Positions 1-9,820 of a stretch of 64,000 nt of DNA are shown one piece after another. Within the stretch, counting starts at the first letter, position 1, and each line of letters begins with the position of its first letter. The notes under the pieces were generated by a model. The model did not search any database and was not told where the DNA came from. It saw only the letters and a list, made by a program, of their open reading frames with translations. A program made the position numbers and the translations under genes. Origin of the DNA: Limonium bicolor (Eukaryota; Streptophyta; Magnoliopsida; Caryophyllales; Plumbaginaceae); contig CM041781.1 of NCBI GenBank assembly GCA_023374045.1, positions 139,182,982-139,246,981 of the forward strand. Reading direction: 5' to 3'.

Positions 1-470
1 TTTGTTGATGTACTGCGTTCATATTGTGATTGTGATTATAATCAACTTCCATGCTATCGATAATTAGTCGTCGTAGCCCCGTTAGCTTGGGGGCCACGAG
101 AGGGTCGTACCAGCATTCATGTTGACCCTCTTTGGGGGCTGTTTTTACTCTTGCGGGTAAGCGGCCCATGAAGTCACACCACGAGAGTAGGAGTGGGTAG
201 CCCTAGGTGGGACTTTATTTTGAGTACGGGTTGCGCCTGTGCATCCGTCTGTTGATAGTTAAACTTGATAAATGTTATGTGGTTTTGGAAATACTTATAA
301 CTCGGTTGGTGTATGTATTTTGGATATTCGGTTGTAAATATTTAAGAAACGGTATTTCTTGTTGATCAGACCGTCGCAAGGTCCTGGAGTTGGTTTACTT
401 GCGCTGCGATGTTTATGTATTAGTTGTTAAGTTTATGGTAACCACGATTGGCTTAGGACGGGGTGTTACA
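1..470 (+). repeat. 5' LTR of element A (3' part only)
   Basis: It matches 13942-14411 at about 95.5% over 470 bp without indels and ends in GGGGTGTTACA, followed within 5 bases by the primer binding site. The rest of the LTR lies left of the window. Confidence 0.95.
108..161 (+). promoter_or_regulatory. U5 stem-loop plus CAG|GT module, candidate leader splice donor (element A)
   Basis: The order is TACCAG, a small stem-loop, a C-rich/G-rich hairpin with a TTT loop, a pyrimidine-rich stretch, then CGGGTAAG. The 3' LTR copy (14049-14102) reads GCAGGTAAG, a near-consensus plant donor, so the 5' copy has probably mutated. Equivalent modules occur in elements B, C, D, E, F and G at 240-390 bp from the LTR 3' end. 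The donor role (GT at 157) is inferred; it would pair with the CAG before the gag ATG at 704. Confidence 0.55.
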
Positions 471-475
471 AAAAG

Positions 476-503
476 TGGTATCAGAGTGTAGTTACGCTCT
501 GAT
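476..503 (+). other. Primer binding site of element A, inside a hairpin
   Basis: TGGTATCAGAG matches the 3' end complement of plant initiator Met-tRNA (the twelfth base is T instead of C). The site overlaps an inverted repeat, ATCAGAGTGTA...TACGCTCTGAT (480-503), so it can fold into an 11 bp stem with a two-base centre and one G-U pair. Confidence 0.85.
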
Positions 504-703
504 CAAGAAACACCGGACTTAAGTGACCATCAAGTTAGGATATAAGTTAAGAAATAAGTGATGGGTTAAGGGTATGAGCTGTTAGAGTGAGAAGAGTCAG
601 ATGACCACTGTTTAGGGTGGACCGTCTTTCCGTCTACGGACGTTATAATTCGTTAACCGAAACAGTGGTGAATACGAACCTAATGTGAGTTGTGATTGTT
701 CAG

Positions 704-1293
704 ATGTCAGGAAGGAGAGGCCGAGGCCGTGGCAGAGGCGACGATGCTTCAGATATACTGGGAGGGCAGACGATCGCAGAGATCGTAGCTGCCGCTTTGG
801 GGCACATGGGCTATCAGCCTGGTGCACCCCCACCTCCACCGCCACAGCCCTGGGGACCAAATTGGGTGAAGAGCTTAGCAGACCTTCGACCCGTGTCATT
901 TCAAGGGGAGACCGCCTTCGAGACCCTTGATGTCCCTGCTGGGGTCAAGGTGCGCTAGCTGCATTCTATCTGAAAGGGGCAGCGGGCGATTGGTGAAAGC
1001 TGGTGAGGGCCGAGCATGTGGCCAATCTAGAGTTTGGCTGGGAATAGTACACCGCATTGCTATGACCAAAGTATTACCCCGCCCATGTCCAGACAAAGAA
1101 GTGCCTACAGTTGGATGCACTTAAGCAAACCGACAAGATGACGGTGGACGAGTATTACTCAGAGTTCACCGCCTTACTCCGTCTTCTGTCGGGTCTGGGA
1201 TATTCAGACCAGATACTGGTGGACCGCTTCTATGGCGGGCTTAGCCATCGACTCTGCTACGGCATGGGGCCGACGAGTTATACTACCTTGCAG
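704..1293 (+). pseudogene. gag: Gag capsid-type exon 1, element A (broken)
   Basis: Structural Gag polyprotein that assembles the cytoplasmic particle. The ATG at 704 follows CAG directly, as in B and F, and opens with an Arg/Gly-rich tail (MSGRRGRGRGRG). A proline run and WVKSLADLRP follow. About a dozen residues present in B and F after the SF-x-G motif are missing here, an in-frame deletion. The frame closes at 958 after a shift; homology resumes and is open again from 1111 to 1293 with VDEYYSEFTALL and DRFYGG. The exon ends in phase 0 at CAG|GTAATAAG, giving an 80 bp intron (1294-1373). The splice boundaries are inferred by comparison with F and B. Confidence 0.8.
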
Positions 1294-1373
1294 GTAATAA
1301 GAATAAATAAAATATGAGAAGGTGAATGAGGTTAAGATTTGAGAAATAAAGGAAACTAACACTTGGAAAGCAG

Positions 1374-1626
1374 GAGTGCTATCATGCCGCTTCTAAGGTT
1401 GAGATAACCGTCCAGCTAAGGGACGAGGACAATGCCAAGAGGAAGAATGCCGGGAAGAGCACCGAGCACCAAGGGCAGGGAAGGTACAAGAAACAGAAGT
1501 ACCAGCCCCAAGCCTAGAAGAATCAGCACCAAAAAGGAAAGGAAGGAACAGAGAAGGCTACTGAAGAGCCACTGAAGTTGACTTATGCTTATGCTGCTAA
1601 GCCCCTGCGCTCCAGGGCGCCAAAGG
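1374..1626 (+). pseudogene. gag: Gag exon 2 (basic linker), element A
   Basis: It begins ECYHAASKVEI after the acceptor AAAGCAG|GAG and matches F and B at the same place. A Lys/Gln-rich, low-complexity basic linker follows, plausibly nucleic-acid binding. One in-frame TAG lies near 1516. It ends in phase 1 at CCAAAGG|GTAAGG, giving a 76 bp intron (1627-1702). The phase agrees with the equivalent exon of F, which supports real intron boundaries rather than random decay. Confidence 0.7.
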
Positions 1627-1702
1627 GTAAGGAAATACATCTTGGGTAAATAAGAATGGTTGACAACGTTGAGACACAATCACAGATGCCATGTGTAATC
1701 AG

Positions 1703-2044
1703 GTACTAAGACTGGAAAGGAAACCGGTGGTGGCTACCAACGACACTACTATTACCAGAGGTGCAACAAGGACCACCCCGGAGTTGACTGTAGGGGGAAT
1801 AAGGTGGAGTGTAATTTCTGCGGTGTGCTCGGGCACCAGGCATATGAGTGCTACGGGAACCCAGAGAGTAAGAATTACAGACCCGGTTTCAAGGTTAAGA
1901 CTAGGACCGACCAGGGAGCTGGACCTGACGGACACAAGGGGGCGCAGCAAGTGGCAAACAAGAATCCACGGGTAGCCCAAAAGTCGGGACCCACCTTACA
2001 CATGGTGCACCGGGATGATGAGCCTGAACCCTCATCGAGGCCAG
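1703..2044 (+). pseudogene. gag: Gag exon 3 with two zinc knuckles, element A
   Basis: Nucleocapsid part of Gag, binding element RNA. The exon is open throughout. The first knuckle reads QRCNKDHPGVDC; in F and B it is CX2CX3HX4C, but here the first Cys is lost. The second, CNFCGVLGHQAYEC, is a canonical CX2CX4HX4C. A tail ending in ...SSRPG follows. The exon ends in phase 1 at CCAG|GTACC (2044/2045). Two downstream acceptors, 2184 and 3080, both restore frame with a Gly codon, leading to AlkB or to protease. As part of the dead element A, the gene as a whole is a pseudogene. Confidence 0.8.
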
Positions 2045-3079
2045 GTACCGCCATAAACCATTAAGTGATATAATTGCTTGCTTACCGCATTATCATGCAT
2101 GTTCGGTGAATAAATGAGTTAGATGAGAATAAGACAAGAAAAAGGTTAGACCTTAAGTAATATATAACCTAATACCACCTTAGGGAACTTCAACATTTGT
2201 TATCCAATACCTTCAACACTCAACTTGGAGGACACCGTCATCGAAACCCAAGACTTTTCAACCGAACAATGTCAGGTTATCCGCCCAGGTATGATTGTAT
2301 TAAGGGGATACCTGACACCAGAGGCACAAATAGCCATCATCAGGAGATGCAATCAATTGGGAGTGGGACTGGGAGGTTTTTATACACCAGAGTACCCAGG
2401 AGGAGCGAGAATGAAGTTAAAGATGATGAGCTTAGGCAAGATTAGAATCCGTATGCCAAGACCTACCAAACCACGAGGATACAAGATGGAGTCTCACCAC
2501 CGAGAATACCCGAAGAGTTCCATCCGGTTATTACACAAGTCATGGAGATCGCTCAGCAGTTGGAAGCTGACCCGATCCCAGACATACAAGCGGACATCTG
2601 TATTGTAAACTTCTATGAGAAAGATGGGCGACTAGGACTACATCAGGATAAGGACGAGACAACAGAGTCTCTCAAAAGGGGGATGCCCGTAGTGTCTTTG
2701 TCCATCGGGGATGACGCTGAATTTTTGTACGGCGAGCAGAAGCGTGCGGACCGTGCTAATAAGTTAATACTTAAGTCAGGGGATGTATTAATTATGGCAG
2801 GATAATCAAGGATGTTATACCATGGGATTAAGAGTATCAGGCTGAACACAGCACCATCAGCAGTAATCAATGCGACGCATATGAGACCAGGACGGTTAAA
2901 CCTAACCTTTAGACAATATTAGTCATGTAATGTTTTAGTATGAGATAAGGAATGAAATGTAAGGAAGAAGCACATGTTGTAAACAGGATGGTTATGAATA
3001 AAATAACAGTGTTGTTCATATTAATTGTTACGACTCTTGTTATACCATCAATACTCATGAAGCTTGTGAATACAATTAG
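2045..3079 (+). other. Inferred alternative intron region spanning the AlkB exon, element A
   Basis: The donor at 2045 (CCAG|GTACC) can join an acceptor at 2183 (CACCTTAG|GG), a 139 bp intron that opens AlkB, or an acceptor at 3079 (ACAATTAG|GT), a 1035 bp intron that skips AlkB and opens protease. The stretch 2923-3079 after the AlkB stop is AT-rich and non-coding. These junctions are inferred from phase and comparison with F, not from transcripts. Confidence 0.6.
2184..2922 (+). pseudogene. AlkB-like 2-oxoglutarate/Fe(II) dioxygenase exon, element A (decayed)
   Basis: Family role: oxidative demethylation of N-methylated bases in RNA or DNA using Fe(II) and 2-oxoglutarate. Fe ligands are visible as the HxD motif GLHQDKD (His 2641, Asp 2647) and the distal His in LYHGI (2821). 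The 2-oxoglutarate-binding end RPGRLNLTFR is followed by TAG at 2920-2922. Upstream are GGFYTP, the conserved NFY and SIGDDAEFLYG. The spacing resembles plant ALKBH1-like proteins more than bacterial AlkB, a judgement from memory of the family. Decay: a frameshift region near 2435-2460 and an in-frame TAA near 2803. There is no initiating ATG before the conserved part; the frame is open back to the acceptor at 2184, so it was probably a splice-fused Gag-AlkB. F carries the same domain in the same place. Confidence 0.88.
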
Positions 3080-3711
3080 GTTATGGACTTGGTACGGAAG
3101 GTGCGTTAAGCATACTTACAGAGGCACAGGCCGACGCCAGCGGTACTATCCTCACCGGCACATTTCTGATTAATGTAATTGAGGCACCAGTTCTCTTCGA
3201 CTCAGGGGTCTCGCATACCTTTGTCTCGGCATCCTTCACGAGAAGGTTGGGACTAGACGCTGATGAGCTACCCGACTTCACGGTTACGCTCCCGTCTAAG
3301 GAGAAGGTTCGTTGCACTCGCTACTACCAAGGAGCCATTGTCAGTATTAAGGGGGAAGACTTTCCAGTCAGTTTTATTAAGTTCAGGGAGTTGGGATTTG
3401 ATGTTATCTTCGGGATGAACTGGTTGGAGCGGCACAAGGGACGTATCCTCTACGCCGAGCATAGACTGCTGCTCAGGAGTCCATCTGGGGTAACAATATC
3501 ATACCGCCAGAGGCCCAGAGAGCCTTCGACTAAGGTCATCACCGCTATGGCAATGTATAAGGAGTTGAGGAGGAAGGAAGAAGTATATCTCTGCAATGTT
3601 CAGGACATAGAGGGGGACCCCGAGTTCGACCCCGACTTACCGGTAGTGTCGGAGTTCCCCGACCTCTTTCCACGGGAACTGCCTGGCATGCCACCCACTC
3701 GGGAGGTATAG
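3080..3711 (+). pseudogene. pol: Retropepsin-type protease and spacer, element A
   Basis: Aspartic protease that cleaves the Gag-Pol polyprotein. The exon opens after ACAATTAG in phase with gag exon 3 and is open to 3711. The catalytic triad is DSG in LFDSGVSHTF (Asp at 3199), followed by LGFDVIFGMNWL and a spacer typical of Tekay elements. A TAG at 3709-3711 replaces the GAG (Glu) found in F, in the same frame, so it is a point nonsense mutation rather than the native end. The reading frame continues into RT beyond it. Confidence 0.88.
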
Positions 3712-4490
3712 TTCACCATCGAGCTGCTACCTGGTACCGGACCGATAGCCAAGGCACCATACCGTATGGCTCCGGCAGAAATGAATGAGTTAAGGGATCA
3801 GTTGAAAGAGTTGTTAGATAAGGGATTTATCAGACCAAATGTATCACCATGGGGAGCACCAGTTCTCTTCATGAAGAAGAAGGATGGTAGTCTCCGCCTC
3901 TGCATTGACTACAGAGAGTTGAATGCAGTGGCAATGAAGAATAAGTACCCACTACCCCGCATTGATGATCTGTTCGATCAGTTGAAGGGGGCATCTGTGT
4001 TTTCCAAGATTGATGTCAGATCGGGGTATCATCAGAAAGCTATTAAGGAGGGAGATATTGAGAAGACGGCATTCCGGACACGATATGGCCACTTGAGTTC
4101 ACAGTGATGCCGTTCGATTTGTCGAACGCACCGGCGAAATTTATGGACCTGATGAACCGCTTGTTCCGGGAGCAGTTGGACAAGTCGGTTGTGGTATTCA
4201 TCGAAGACATATTGATATATTCGAAATCGAAGGTTGAACATGAGGAACATCTGAGGAGGGTATTAGAGATACTGAGGGAGAACCAGCTATATGCTAAGTT
4301 CTCCAAATGTGAGTTTTGGCTTGACCATGTCTCTTTCCTAGGTCATGTCATCTCGGATGCTGGGATCTCAGTGGATCCAGCAATGATTGATGTCCTGCGT
4401 ACTTGGCCAAGACCGAAGAGTGTTACCGACATTCAGAGCTTTCTCGGTCTGGCAGGTTACTACCGGAGGTTTGTTAAAGGATTTCAGCAA
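3712..4490 (+). pseudogene. pol: Reverse transcriptase, element A (inactive)
   Basis: RNA-dependent DNA polymerase. Motifs in order: [11 protein letters not shown] near 3895, [12 protein letters not shown] near 4000, then FIEDILIYS at 4197-4223, then [10 protein letters not shown] and [12 protein letters not shown]. The catalytic pair, FIDD in F, reads FIED because GAA stands at 4203-4205, so one metal-binding Asp is replaced by Glu. A one-base loss near 4091 and a further shift near 4485 break the frame. The polymerase cannot be made intact. Confidence 0.9.
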
Positions 4491-6459
4491 GGTCGCGGAG
4501 CCGATGACCAGTCTGATGAAGAAAGATGCACCGTTGGTGTGGACGGCTGATTGTGAGAGTTCGTTTCAGAGTTTGAAGGACTCATTGACCACTGCACCGG
4601 TTCTGACTATTCCAAATGGTACGGAGGGCTTTGAGGTTTACTGTGATGCATCCGGCAGAGGGCTGGGTTGCGTGCTCATGCAACATGGCAAGGTGGTGGC
4701 ATATGCCTCACGCCAGTTGAAGAAACATGAGGAGAACTACCCCACACATGATTTAGAGCTGGGAGTTGTAGTCTTCGCTTTGAAGATATGGCGCCACTAC
4801 TTATACGGGGTTAGTGTGACGATCTACACCGATCACAAGAGTTTGAAATATATATTCACTCAGAAGGAGTTGAATCTCAGACAGAGGAGATGGTTAGAGT
4901 TTCTGAAGGACTATGACATTGATCTCCAATACAAAGGGGGAAAGGCCAATGTTGTAGCGGACGCCCTGAGTCGTCGAGCACACTCACTCCATTCGCTAGT
5001 TTCTTTCTCCAGCTTGGTTGATGAGGTGCGAGCGGCTCAGAGGACAGATGAGTACATGAGGGAGGTCAGACAGAAGCTGACAGATGGTACCATTGAAAGT
5101 CGGAAATATGACTTTAGACTTCACGACGATGATCTGATCAGACTTAAGAGCCGGTTATGCATACCACGGGGCAACACGGATCTGAAAGACCGTACACTTA
5201 GAGAATCTCACTGTTCTTCAGTCTCTATCCACCCGGGAGCCTCTAAGATGTATAAAGACATGAAGAGATACTTCTGGTGGTCGGGGATGAAGACAGATGT
5301 TACCGAGTTCGTCTTGAGGTGTCTCACATGCCAGAAGGTGAAATTTGAGCACCGACGACCGGGCGGAATGGTACAGTCGATGCCAGTTCCGGAGTTGAAG
5401 TTTCGTGATATCTCCATGGACTTCGTAGTTGGACTTCCACCTGCTAGGGGAGGTCTCAACATGATATGGGTGGTGGTGGATCGCCTTACCAGAGTAGCCC
5501 GATTCATACCGATGAAGGATACTTGGAAGGTGACCAAATTAGCTGAGTTGTTTGAGAGGGAAATTATGCGACATCACAGGATACCTAAGACCATAGTGTC
5601 AGATAGAGATACCAGATTCCTTTCGAGGTACTGGAGAGCTACCAGAGAAGCGTTGGGTACAGAACTGAAGCTGAGTACCGCGTTCCATCCCCAGACAGAT
5701 GGTCAGACTGAGCGTTCAATTCAGACACTCGAGGACATGCTGAGAGCATGTGCCTTAGACTTCCAGGGCAGTTGGATCGACAAGCTACATCTGATCGAGT
5801 TTTCAGACAACAACAGCTATCACGCTTCGATCAAGATGGCACCTTTTCAAGCGTTATACGGTAGACCATGTCGTACACCGCTCTACTGGGATGAGTCGAG
5901 TGAGACGGTCATTATCGGACCAGAATACTTAGAACAACTTAAGGATGAAGTTCAGCAAATCAGGGAGAACATGAAAGCTGCTCAAGATAGGCAGAAGTCA
6001 TATGCTGATGTTCGACGACGAGACCTGGAGTTCGTAGTGGGCGACCGGGTATTTCTGCGAGTTTCACCGATGAAGGGTGAATTCAGATTTGGGCAGAAGG
6101 GCAAATTGAGCCCGAAGTTTGTTGGTCCTTATGAGATTACGGAGCGGGTGGGCCCAGTTGCTTACAGGTTGGATTTACCTGCTGAACTGGGTAAAGTGCA
6201 TGATGTTTTTCATGTTTCACAGCTAAAGAAATACATGCACCACCCCTCCCATGTGTTAGAACCTGAGAGGTTGACGTTAGAACCTAATATGAGAACAGTG
6301 GAGATTCCTCAGAGGATCTTGGACAGTAAGACTAGGGACACTCGCCATAAGTCAGTACGACTGGTGAAGGTTCTCTGGTCTAACCAGGATGCCGAAGAGG
6401 CCACGTGGGAATTAGAGGATAAGATGAGGTCAAAGTACCCTTCTTTGTTTACCGACTAG
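4491..6459 (+). pseudogene. pol: RNase H, integrase and chromodomain-like tail, element A (open frame)
   Basis: One frame of about 650 codons is open to TAG at 6457-6459. The RNase H part has [25 protein letters not shown] and VVADALSRR. The integrase has an N-terminal HHCC zinc site (HCSSVS...H, CLTCQ) and a catalytic D-D-35-E: Asp 5419, Asp 5602, Glu 5710, with exactly 35 residues between the last two. The GPY/F-like motif is [15 protein letters not shown]. The C-terminus, [18 protein letters not shown], resembles the chromodomain tail of chromoviruses, which guides insertion toward particular chromatin. It lacks its own start and depends on the broken upstream frame, so it is called a pseudogene although the domains look complete. 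Confidence 0.88.
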
Positions 6460-6771
6460 ATCGTCTGTATAGGGTACGGGGCATACCCCTTTTTAAGGGG
6501 GGTAGAGCTTCCTCACTTTTGAGTTAGTAAACGAACATGTTTGTCGTTTTGCTTGGTTAGTGTAAGATGTGGTTTGTGTAAGTTATTACACCTTGGTGGT
6601 AAGTTTGAGATATGTATAATACTTATGTATTGTATTTGTGGTAGACCTTTGAGTCTTGAGATGTGTGAATGAGAATATAAGATGTGCTATTAAGATTAAG
6701 AAATGGAGTACCGTGAATGATTTAGTACACGTGTGAAGATTGGGGACAAAGTTCTTTTAAGGGGGGTAGAT
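6460..6771 (+). other. 3' untranslated internal region and polypurine tract, element A
   Basis: AT-rich non-coding spacer after pol ends in TTTTAAGGGGGGTAGA (6756-6770), the plus-strand primer for reverse transcription, directly before the LTR TG at 6772. A GGGACAAAGTTC box precedes it, matching the GACGAAGTTC box of elements C, E and F. Confidence 0.85.
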
Positions 6772-8469
6772 TGAAATACCCCAAACTTAGATATGGTGTT
6801 TAAGTGATAAGCTAAGATATAAGGAGGCTAAATAATGCCATAGAAACATTAAGAAACATTTTTAATCAAAGAAAACATAAGGAAACACCAAAAGAGCAGT
6901 TTAAGCAAAAACGTGCTCTAAGCTTGGAGAGACTTGGGTGAGCACCCAAATATCATTCTAAGACCTTAGTAATATCCTAATGGTCATTTTAAGTCAATTA
7001 CCAAAGAAAACCAAGCTCAAAAACAAGTTAAAACACAAATTGTGCTTTAAGGACACTTAAAGCACATTTTTGAAAAATTGTCTTAGAAAGGGGTTTTAAG
7101 TGGCCAAATACTCATGATTACTTCTTAATTAACTTATGTACTAATTATTATCACATTAGGAAGTCTAAATCAATGGGAAATCAAAAATTTCACAATTATG
7201 TGCACCAGTTTGTGAATAGTAATCAAATAGTGCCTAGTTTAGTCTTTAATCAATTAAGTCTAATTAATTGGTCAAACAAGATCATGACTAGCCTAATTAT
7301 GAGGCGGCCGGTTTTCTAAGGGTGTGAGTCACCAAGAGTAGCCAAATAATGTTAGAAGAAAAAGAGAAAAAGTAAGTGGTTTTACTATTTGCTTTTAAGG
7401 AATCAAAAAGAGAAAATGTAAGTGGTTTTACTACTTGCAAGGTCGGTCGGGGTAAAAATTTTCAAACGGTAATACATCCTGGAATGGACTGACCTTGGGT
7501 AAGGTCGGTTGGTAAGGTCGGCCGAGCCAAAAAAAAGGAAATTTTAAATTCTAAAGATGTTAATTGGTAATAATGTATGCCATTAGTAGGGTAATGATGA
7601 TTAGGAACCTAAGAACCTAAATAATTAAGTTAAGTTAAGTATAAACCCTAATGTTTAAAGTTAAGTTTATAAGGTTAAGTGGTAAGGACTTAAGGGAGCA
7701 TTGGATGGGAATTTTGGGGACTAAATGAGTTAAGTAAGGTGCAAATAACTGATGACCTAAGAATGAATGAATGTTTTAGGTTTGTGAATTGGGACCCCGG
7801 AGAAGGTTAAACAAACGACAGTCGACGATGAACGGTACAGTCTTTCTTGCGACCTGCTTGCTAACGAGGTGTCCCTCGGCTTGTGTGCTATCTATTTACT
7901 TGCTATGACTAAGTTAAGATAAAGCATGCAACCGGATATACTTGTCTCGTTGTGATTGTGTTTTCTTACACTAACCCGCGAGGCTTAAAACTTGCTACTA
8001 ACTAAGCTTAGTATTTATTGAGTTAAGGAGGGGAATTGTACATTGGTGACTGTTGGTTAATACCCGTCAAGGTTTAACTATCACATGATACTTAAGATTT
8101 TTACTAACCGTAACTCGGGGTGGGAGTGAGGAATCCGGAATGGTACCGGCACATGTGTATTGGGGGAGGACGGTATCTGAATTAGATCCGACTTCCAAAT
8201 AAGACTTGTCCTCGAACTCGTCACCTAGGGTCAACAAACCGACCCGACCACCCGGACTACTGTTTGAGGTGGGAGGCATATTAAGGATGGTGTGGGGGAT
8301 CAAGCCTACATCCCCAATAAACTAAGAAAGGTTGCTTATTGCCGGTGAGTGCACTGCTACCGGCAAGGGTTAACCAAGCTCTACAAAAATAAGCAACCAA
8401 TTAAGGGCTAACCAGTCTAATAGTAGAACGGTTGGCAAATATAAGATTAAGGAGAATGTGGACCTAAGG
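6772..8469 (+). repeat. 3' LTR of element A, first part
   Basis: It begins TGAAATACCCC directly after the polypurine tract. It is cut by insertion of G after 8469 and resumes at 13860/13865; without the insert the LTR is about 2245 bp. It contains GGTCGG-rich short inverted repeats (about 7440-7528) and the conserved LTR block at 7831-7892. No gene is seen in it. Confidence 0.93.
7831..7892 (+). promoter_or_regulatory. Conserved LTR block of about 60 bp (element A copy)
   Basis: AACGGTA...TTCTTGC-ACCTG...CTAACG...CGGCTTGTGTGCTATCT is shared with F (51641-51711 and 63006-63065) and, on the other strand, with C (19885-19934, 29387-29437) and E (37461-37511, 45761-45812), although the surrounding LTRs hardly align. 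Its position, 1.2-1.6 kb before the LTR end, fits a promoter or U3/R signal, but its function is unknown. Confidence 0.5.
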
Positions 8470-8710
8470 TGTAACGCCCCTATTAACCATAAATACAGCG
8501 GAAATAAAACTCTAAGGCGATTACAGACCATCGGGTTCCAAACACCCGGCACCAACCTCACCAATTACAACTTACAATCTACAAAAGCTACGGTCTGAAC
8601 TTGAGAAAAACTTAACACAAACATAATAGAAATTAAACACACTAACTCTCCACAAAACCTAGTCCCATCCCAAACGCTGATTCTCTTCGTGGCCACCTGC
8701 AAATCAACTC

Positions 8711-8780
8711 GTACCTGCAAGATGAAACCAAGCAGCCCACCCCGAAAGGGGCGGGTCAGTTCCCTGGAATGGAACTGGTA
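8711..8780 (-). promoter_or_regulatory. U5 stem-loop plus CAG|GT module (G)
   Basis: Read on the minus strand: TACCAG, a stem with arms AGTTCC/GGAACT, then CCCCTTTCGGGG, a pyrimidine-rich stretch and TTGCAG|GTACGAG. It has the same order as in A, C, E and F and lies about 240 bp from the LTR end. Confidence 0.5.
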
Positions 8781-9118
8781 CAATTCTCCAAAAACAAACT
8801 TATAGAACATAACTCTTCAAAATAAACAGTAACATGAAAACAAACTCTTGAAAGTAAAACAGGGAAACAAGGCACTTAAAAATCACCAAGCCAAAGATAA
8901 CAAGTTAAGGATAAAGATAAATGATAGAAAAGGTAAAGTTAGTGAAACACAATCACATCATGTGTTAGTGAACATCCATTTCCTTAGTTAAACCCAATTC
9001 CCATTAGGAGTAGAAAAACTCAGATAGTCACAAAGGACAAGGAATGATACAATAGATCCAAGAACCAAGAACTCAAGAGTGGAATAGTTTCAACTGGGAG
9101 AGATGGCCCCCACCGCCA

Positions 9119-9338
9119 ATCACGTCCTTTTAGGACTGGGGATATACAACCCCTCACTGTTTATCACGTCCACTAAGGACAGGGGATATACAGCCCCTCA
9201 CTGTCTATCACGTCCACTAAGGACAGGGGATATACAGCCCCTCAGTGTCTATCACGTCCACTAAGGACATGGGATATACAGCCCCTCATTGTCTATCACG
9301 TCCCTTTCTGGGACAGGGGATATACAGCCCCTCACTGT
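9119..9338 (-). repeat. Five 44 bp tandem units with paired hairpins, inside G
   Basis: Units start at 9119, 9163, 9207, 9251 and 9295. Each holds GTCC...GGAC and GGGG-ATATACAG-CCCC inverted repeats. Unit 1 has GTCCTTTTAGGAC and unit 5 GTCCCTTTCTGGGAC, so changes in one arm are matched in the other. Confidence 0.85.
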
Positions 9339-9700
9339 TACCATTGAAGACGCGCGCACGTCGAAACCTCAAGAATCAGCCCATGGATGAAACGATATCC
9401 AGAGTCAAAAGAAGAATTCCAAGATTGACCTTTTCCAAATTCCCACCAGATCACCAACTACCCAGAGCAATACCAAAACACTCAGTCCTACAGAGTGCAG
9501 AAGCGTAAACCCTATGTAGTCAATGTCTAATGGAACAACCAAATAGAAGGAACCAATACCCATGTAAGTTTCACATCCAAGGCTCAATTAGTCACACAAG
9601 CTGAGTTAGTCACACACCCATTTCCTTTTTAGAAATTCCTCTTAAGCTCAGTTAGTGTTTTCCAAAACATTCCACAAGTCAATCAACAAAAATATCGGAG

Positions 9701-9820
9701 TACGAGAAATCGTACAAAACATTCCATAGAGTCCAAAACACAACAAGCTGAGTACGTGAAATCGTACAAAACATTCCATAAAGTCCAAAACACAACAAGC
9801 TAAGTACGAGAAATCGTACC
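9701..9820 (-). repeat. 52 bp tandem repeat, 2.3 copies, inside G
   Basis: Copies begin at 9701, 9753 and 9805. Each starts with the inverted repeat TACGAGAAATCGTA or a variant of it, followed by CAAAACATTCCATA and CCAAAACACAACAAGCT. Confidence 0.8.

Noticed and set aside
476..503. tRNA gene remnant
   Set aside because: Only the short primer-complementary stretch is present; no other tRNA features.
5208..5537. 109-codon minus-strand frame, and similar frames at 2643-2870, 3081-3317 and 57396-57677
   Set aside because: Antisense shadows of pol, gag or AlkB coding sequence.
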